In this document: positions 58,282 through 64,000 of the stretch, piece after piece
Numbering within the stretch: the first letter of the stretch is position 1
Layout of the letters: each line of letters opens with the position of its first letter
NCBI GenBank assembly: GCA_019022495.1
Contig: JAFEKR010000042.1
Span: forward strand, 310,001 to 374,000
Direction of reading: 5' to 3'
Length of the DNA stretch: 64,000 nucleotides
Source of the DNA: Epichloe hybrida
Lineage: Eukaryota > Ascomycota > Sordariomycetes > Hypocreales > Clavicipitaceae
Made by a program: the position numbers and the translations under genes
The notes under the pieces: generated by a model
Databases searched by the model: none
The model's input: only the letters and a program-made list of their open reading frames with translations
What the model was told of the DNA's origin: nothing

Positions 58282-61200
58282 ATGAGCTCTCTCAAGTTCC
58301 TGGTGTCCTCCCTGGATGCCATTGCGACCTCCAAAGATGCGCAACGCAACAAGCAGCTAGCCGACTCTACGAAAAAGGCGCAAGATGCCGTGAAAGAACA
58401 AGATCAGCTCCCCGATCCCGAGATTGTTTTTGCACCTCTGCAACTCGCTACCAAATCCAATAATCCGCAGTTGACTACAACGGCACTCGACTGCATCGGC
58501 AAGCTCATATCCTATTCGTACTTCTCCCTGCTAAGCAGGGATGGTACCGGCACCGAGCCAAAAGAGGGCGGCGAACAATTCTCACCCCTCATCGAACGAG
58601 CCATTGATACTATATGTGATTGCTTCCAAGGAGAAACTACAGCCGTCGAGATACAGCTTCAGATTGTCAAATCACTGCTGGCAGCCGTTTTGAATGACAA
58701 GATCGTTGTCCACGGTGCCGGTCTTCTCAAAGCTGTGCGTCAGGTCTACAATGTGTTCCTTCTCTCGAGAAGTACCGCCAACCAGCAGGTGGCGCAGGGT
58801 ACTTTGACCCAGATGGTCGGCACAGTATTCGAACGCGTAAAAACTAGGCTCCATATGAAGGAATCCCGGCTGCAGCTGGCTAATCTCAAGCACAGCTCGA
58901 GCAACATCACGTTTGAGCCCATTGATCCTGCCAACGATGTAGATGCTGGGGCCGAAGGCGATGATTCACCAGCACCACAGTCAGAAGCCAACACTTCCGA
59001 ACATGCCAACGGAAATACGAAGCTGACTTTGAAGGACCTTGAGCATCGCAAGAGCTTCGACGATTCGAACCTTGGCGATGGGCCAACAATGGTCACAAGA
59101 TTGCAATCAATCAATAAAGATGGTTCAGCGACGGGCCAGTCGGGGCCCGAAGGTTCCGCCGAGGAAGACATGGACGCCCTAGATGCTGAGGATGAAGTGT
59201 ACATACGGGATGCCTATCTTGTATTCCGATCCTTCTGCAATTTGTCAACAAAGGTCCTTCCACCCGACCAGTTGTACGACCTGCGCGGTCAGCCAATGCG
59301 GTCGAAGCTGATATCACTCCATCTCATCCACACCCTACTAAATAACAACCTCACCGTCTTCAGTTCGCCGCTCTGTACCATTAAGAACTCCAAAAACAAC
59401 GAGCCCACGTCTTTCATGCAAGCCATTAAATTCTATCTTTGTCTCAGCATCACTCGGAATGGCGCAAGCTCAGTAGACCGCATCTTCGAGGTTTGCTCAG
59501 AGATCTTTTGGCTCGTGCTGAAATATATGAGACCATCATTCAAGGTAGACATACGGCACATCAAAGTACTTGGTTGAATGGACCGCGTTGCTGACATTTG
59601 TGTAGAAAGAGATTGAGGTGTTCTTGAATGAGATTTACCTGGCTCTGTTGTCTCGGCGCAACGCGCCAATATCACAGAAGCTGTATTTCGTGACTGTCCT
59701 AAATAGACTATGTGCTGATCCGAGAGCCCTGGTTGAGACATATTTGAACTATGACTGCGATCAAATGGTGGACAACATCTTCCAAACCATGATTGAGGAC
59801 CTGTCCAAATTTTCCATAACGCCTCTGACCATCACGACGATTAATGAGCAGGTCTATGAGGAGGCGAGAGCCAAGACTCCTGCAGCCGGCGAATGGCAGC
59901 TGAAAGGCATACTGCCGCCACCATTGACAGTTGCCCATATCATTCCTCCGCAGGACAATGAGCCGGAATACCCCAAGGAGTACGCCATGAAGCGTCTCTC
60001 TCTTGAAGCCTTGGTCGAAACTCTCCGATCCTTGCTTAACTGGTCCGCTTCTGTTCGATCCGACGGCGGAGATGTGCTTCGAGCCGATGGAGATTTCAAA
60101 GCGTCGCTTGATGATATACGACCGTCTATTGACCCAACATTGAGTGACAGTGCGTCTCGATTGGAGACACCGTTGCCCCCATCTACGCCCGTTGTGGACG
60201 ACGACCCAGATCAGCTCGAAAAGGAGAAGGCTCGCAAGACAGCTCTCACAAATGCCATCAGGCAGTTCAACTTCAAGCCCAAGAAGGGCATCAAGCTTTT
60301 GATACGTCACGGCTTCATCAACAGTGAGAGTCCTGCTGATATTGCCGACTTTCTTTTGAAGGAAGAGAAACTTGACAAGGCTCAAATCGGCGAATATTTG
60401 GGGGAAGGGGACCAACACAATATCGATACTATGCATGCGTTTGTTGATGCCATGGATTTCACAAAGAAACGATTTGTTGATGCTTTGCGCCAGTTTCTAC
60501 AATCATTCCGCCTACCGGGCGAAGCTCAAAAGATTGATCGCTTCATGCTCAAGTTCGCCGAGCGTTATGTCATGGGCAATCCCAACGCTTTTGCCAACGC
60601 GGATACAGCCTATGTCCTAGCATATTCCGTCATTATGCTCAACACCGACCTGCATAGCAGCAAGATTGCCAAGCGAATGAGCAAAGAGGAATTCATCAAG
60701 AACAACAGAGGCATCAACGACAATGCTGATCTTCCCGATGAATACCTGGTCGGTATCTACGATGAGATTGCGAGCCATGAGATCGTTCTCACAAGCGAAC
60801 GAGAAGCAGCCGCGGCAGCCGGCGCGCTGACAGTTCAGCCCAGTGGTCTTGCGGCCGGTCTTGGGCAAGCCTTTTCCAATGTTGGACGAGATCTCCAGCG
60901 TGAGGCATACGTGCAACAGTCCGAAGAAATCTCATTGCGGTCAGAGCAGTTGTTCAAAAATCTGTTCAAGAGTCAACGCAGAAATGCTGCCAGGGCAGGC
61001 CCAAAATTCATACCCGCCACTTCCTTCAAGCACGTTGGGTCCATGTTTGATGTCACATGGATGTCGTTCTTCTCGGCCCTGTCTAGCCAAATTCAAAAAT
61101 CACACAATATTGAAGTCAACAAACTATGCTTGGAGGGTATGAAACTTGCGACGAAGATTGCCTGCCTCTTTGAACTGTCCACCCCAAGGGAGGCTTTTAT

Positions 61201-63895
61201 TTCAGCTCTGAGAAATACAACCAATCTGAATAACCCTCATGACATGCAAGCAAAGAACATTGAGGCCCTGAAAGTTATTCTAGACTTGGGACAAACTGAG
61301 GGAGATCTGCTGCGTGAATCATGGAAGGACGTTCTCTTGTGTATCAGCCAGCTTGACCGATTGCAACTGATTACTGGAGGCGTGGATGAAAGCACTATAC
61401 CGGATGTGTCGCAGGCTCGCTTCATGCCACCATCAAGGACCGACACTACTGACTCTCGATCATCGACCCAGTCTCGTCAGAAAATAAGGCAGCGGTCTGG
61501 AACTGGTCCGAGAGGGTTCTCCAACGAGATTGCACTGGAAAGTCGCTCGGATGATTTTATCCGCAGCGTGGACCGAATTTTCACAAACACTGCCAACCTT
61601 TCAGGCGAAGCTATGGTCCATTTCGCCAATGCTCTCACCGAAGTGAGCTGGGACGAGATCAAAGTGTCGGGATCCAATGAATCGCCCCGAACATACAGTC
61701 TCCAGAAGATTGTTGAGATCAGTTACTACAACATGAAACGTGTCAGATTCGAGTGGAGTAATATTTGGGGTGTTCTTGGAGAGCACTTCAACCAGGTTGG
61801 GTGTCACAACAACATGAACATCGTGTTCTTCGCGCTTGATTCGTTGCGCCAACTGTCCATGCGTTTCATGGAGATCGAGGAATTAGCAGGTTTCAAATTC
61901 CAGAAAGATTTCCTGAAACCTTTCGAGCACGTGCTTGCAAATTCTCAAAACGTCACCGTCAAAGATCTTGTCCTACGCTGTCTAATTCAAATGATTCAAG
62001 CGCGAGGGGATAACATCCGCTCAGGCTGGAGGACCATGTTTGGTGTGTTCACAGTAGCTGCAAGAGAACCACACGAGAGCATTGTGAATCTCGCCTACGA
62101 GAATGTAAACTTAGTTTACAAGACCAAGTTCGGAGTGGTCATATCTCAGGGCGCGTTCACGGACCTGATTGTTTGTCTCACAGAATTTTCAAAGAACTTG
62201 AAGTTCCAGAAGAAGAGCCTCGCAGCATTGGAGCTCTTGAAATCTACCATTCCTGCGATGTTGAAAACCCCTGAATGCCCACTGTCGCAGACATACAGCA
62301 ACGGCCAGACAGGGACCAAGACCGAAACCCAAAGCAAGGCGCCAGAGACTGCTAAGAAAACACAGCTGAAGACGTCTGTTGAGGAAAGTTTCTGGTTCCC
62401 GGTCTTATTCGCGTTCCATGATGTGCTAATGACCGGCGAGGACCTGGAAGTAAGGTCCAACGCACTTGAATACTTTTTCGCGGCTCTCATCCAACACGGG
62501 GGCGACTTCACCCTGGATTTCTGGGACATTCTCTGGCGACAGCAACTTTACCCCATATTCATGGTCTTGCGATCGCGGCCAGAAATGACGAATGTTCTCA
62601 ATCACGAGGAACTTTCGGTGTGGCTGTCCACCACCATGATCCAAGCTCTGCGCAACATGATCCAGCTCTTTACCCACTACTTCGAATCGCTCGAATACAT
62701 GTTGGACCGATTTCTCGAATTGCTGGCGCTCTGCATCTGCCAAGAAAACGACACCATTTCACGAATCGGAAGCAATTGCTTGCAGCAGCTCATTCTGAAG
62801 AACGTGACCAAGTTCAACCCGGAACACTGGACGAAGATAGTGAGCGCCTTCTGCGAGCTTTTCGAGCGCACCACAGCATATCAGCTTTTCACGGCCACGA
62901 ACTTGGGCTCAGGAGGCTCTCTAGCCCTGCCGTCCAACGGTTTCGATTTCTCTGGGGCTCTCAGCCCTACCTCGGAGATCCTCCCCGTAGATGAGAAGTC
63001 GCTGAAAATAAATGGCACTGACGACAACACGTCTGTATCTGAAAGCGATCCCATCCCACGCCGACCGTCGCCCAGGCCTTTGGACGATGATATCGAAGCC
63101 CCAGGTGGTATTGCCGGTCAGCCATTGGAAGAATTCAAACCATCATCAAACCTCCAACAGCAACCCGTAGTCGTCACCGCAGCTAGGCGTCGCTTCTTCA
63201 ACAGAATCATATCACGATGTGTTCTGCAGTTACTCATGATTGAAACGGTCAGTGAGCTCTTCAGCAACGACACCGTCTATACACACATACCGTCAACGGA
63301 GCTCCTCCGATTAATGGCCTTGCTCAAGAGATCCTTCCAATTTGCCCGGCGCTTCAACGAAGACAAAGATCTTCGCATGAAGTTGTGGAGGGAAGGCTTC
63401 ATGAAGCAACCTCCCAACTTGCTCAAACAAGAAAGTGGCTCTGCAGCAACCTATGTGTCTATCCTATTTCGCATGTTCGCGGACAATGCACCAGAGAGAC
63501 TTGAGAGCCGCCCAGATATCGAGGCGGCTCTTGTCCCCCTGTGCAAAGACATCATGCAGGGATATTCCGCTCTGGCGGAAGAGTCTCAACATAGGAACAT
63601 CATGGCGTGGCGACCTGTTGTTGTTGATGTGCTCGAGGGCTTTGCAACGTTTCCCGAGGATGCTTTCAAATCGCACGTTGCCGAGTTTTATCCACTGGCG
63701 GTCGATCTATTGGCCAAGGATCTAGGTCCAGAACTACGGGGGGCCTTGCTCGTCATTCTTCGACGCGTGGGGGAGGTTGGTCTCGGCATAGCTCAAATGA
63801 CAAAAATTGGTGAGAAGAGACGAGGGAGTGTTGCCAGTATTGGCCCCGAGGGGGCTGGCGGAGGACAGGACGCATCTACGATGAAGATGTTGTAA
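58282..63895 (+). CDS. SEC7: Golgi ARF guanine-nucleotide exchange factor Sec7
   Basis: Activates ARF GTPases at the trans-Golgi to drive vesicle budding. Two exons, 58282-59544 and 59606-63895, are in phase and give 1850 residues, near the size of the filamentous-fungal protein. Order: an N-terminal DCB domain (starts SSLKFLVSSLDAIATSKDA), an acidic linker, the HUS domain around TVLNRLCADPRALVETYLNYD, then the Sec7 catalytic domain at about 630-818. The glutamic finger lies in GEYLGEGD (E688), and the second motif AYSVIMLNTDLHS is at about 760-772. HDS1-4 helical domains follow to the C-terminus, including YYNMKRVRFEWSNIWGVLG. A phosphorylation-prone Ser/Pro linker lies around 1550-1620. The start ATG is chosen for the conserved DCB beginning; a 33-codon in-frame extension upstream lacks similarity that I can see. 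Confidence 0.95.
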
Positions 63896-64000
63896 AATTT
63901 AGCCAATCTTTACTAGATCTTACGGGCCATGGCCTTGTGGCGGAAGATGGATCAACACGATTTCACTTCTGCACTTCTGCACTTCTGATAGCCGCGGATA

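Noticed and set aside
1..64000. A biosynthetic gene cluster or a new multi-gene defence system
   Set aside because: Neighbouring genes belong to unrelated housekeeping pathways. No polyketide or peptide synthetase, terpene cyclase, NLR-type or heterokaryon-incompatibility gene was found.

Overview
The window is nuclear DNA of a filamentous ascomycete, most likely a Sordariomycete and probably Hypocreales. Genes are split by short GT-AG introns of about 50-100 bases. It carries fungus-only families (eEF3, a Zn2Cys6 regulator, DUF3176, an Asp f 4-like secreted protein) and a Ty1/copia element mutated in the manner of repeat-induced point mutation (RIP). Gene models below were built by hand from splice signals, reading-phase continuity and family motifs. 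Coordinates span start codon to stop codon, and exons are listed in each entry.

Layout. 0-6.5 kb: homoserine kinase (THR1), a THEM6-like membrane thioesterase-fold protein, a possible decayed minus-strand coding block, and a secreted S41-type peptidase. 6.5-9.4 kb: no gene recognised. 9.4-11.6 kb: a Zn2Cys6 transcription factor behind a TATA box. 11.6-20.6 kb: non-coding sequence around a complete but inactivated 5.45-kb Ty1/copia retrotransposon with 233-bp LTRs and a TTGTA target-site duplication. 20.6-22.5 kb: an amino-acid permease. 22.9-25.4 kb: an unidentified block followed by a frameshifted DUF3176 pseudogene. 26.6-38.0 kb is a housekeeping stretch: eEF3, glutaminyl-tRNA synthetase, a macrodomain hydrolase and the vacuolar TRP channel YVC1. 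38-40.2 kb holds a MITE-like inverted-repeat element. 40.2-43.7 kb: a large AAA ATPase with a disordered N-terminus. 46.6-47.5 kb: an Asp f 4-like secreted protein. 49.7-51.0 kb: phosphoserine aminotransferase (SER1). 52.4-54.8 kb: a DUF1308 protein and a small secreted protein, convergent. 55.7-63.9 kb: pyruvate dehydrogenase E2 (LAT1) and the Golgi ARF-GEF SEC7, divergent.

Functionally this is mostly a scatter of conserved housekeeping genes (amino-acid synthesis and uptake, translation, vesicle traffic, calcium signalling, pyruvate oxidation), with three secreted proteins and one regulator. I see no secondary-metabolite cluster and no obvious new multi-gene system. The most informative unusual signals are three. 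First, the two LTRs of the retrotransposon show mirror-image mutation: each copy is mutated only in its inward-facing half. Second, two short motifs (TACGGAGTA/TACTCCGTA and TACATGTA) are strongly over-represented between genes. Third, the copia insertion interrupts a TACATGTA site, and the MITE-like element has one near each end.
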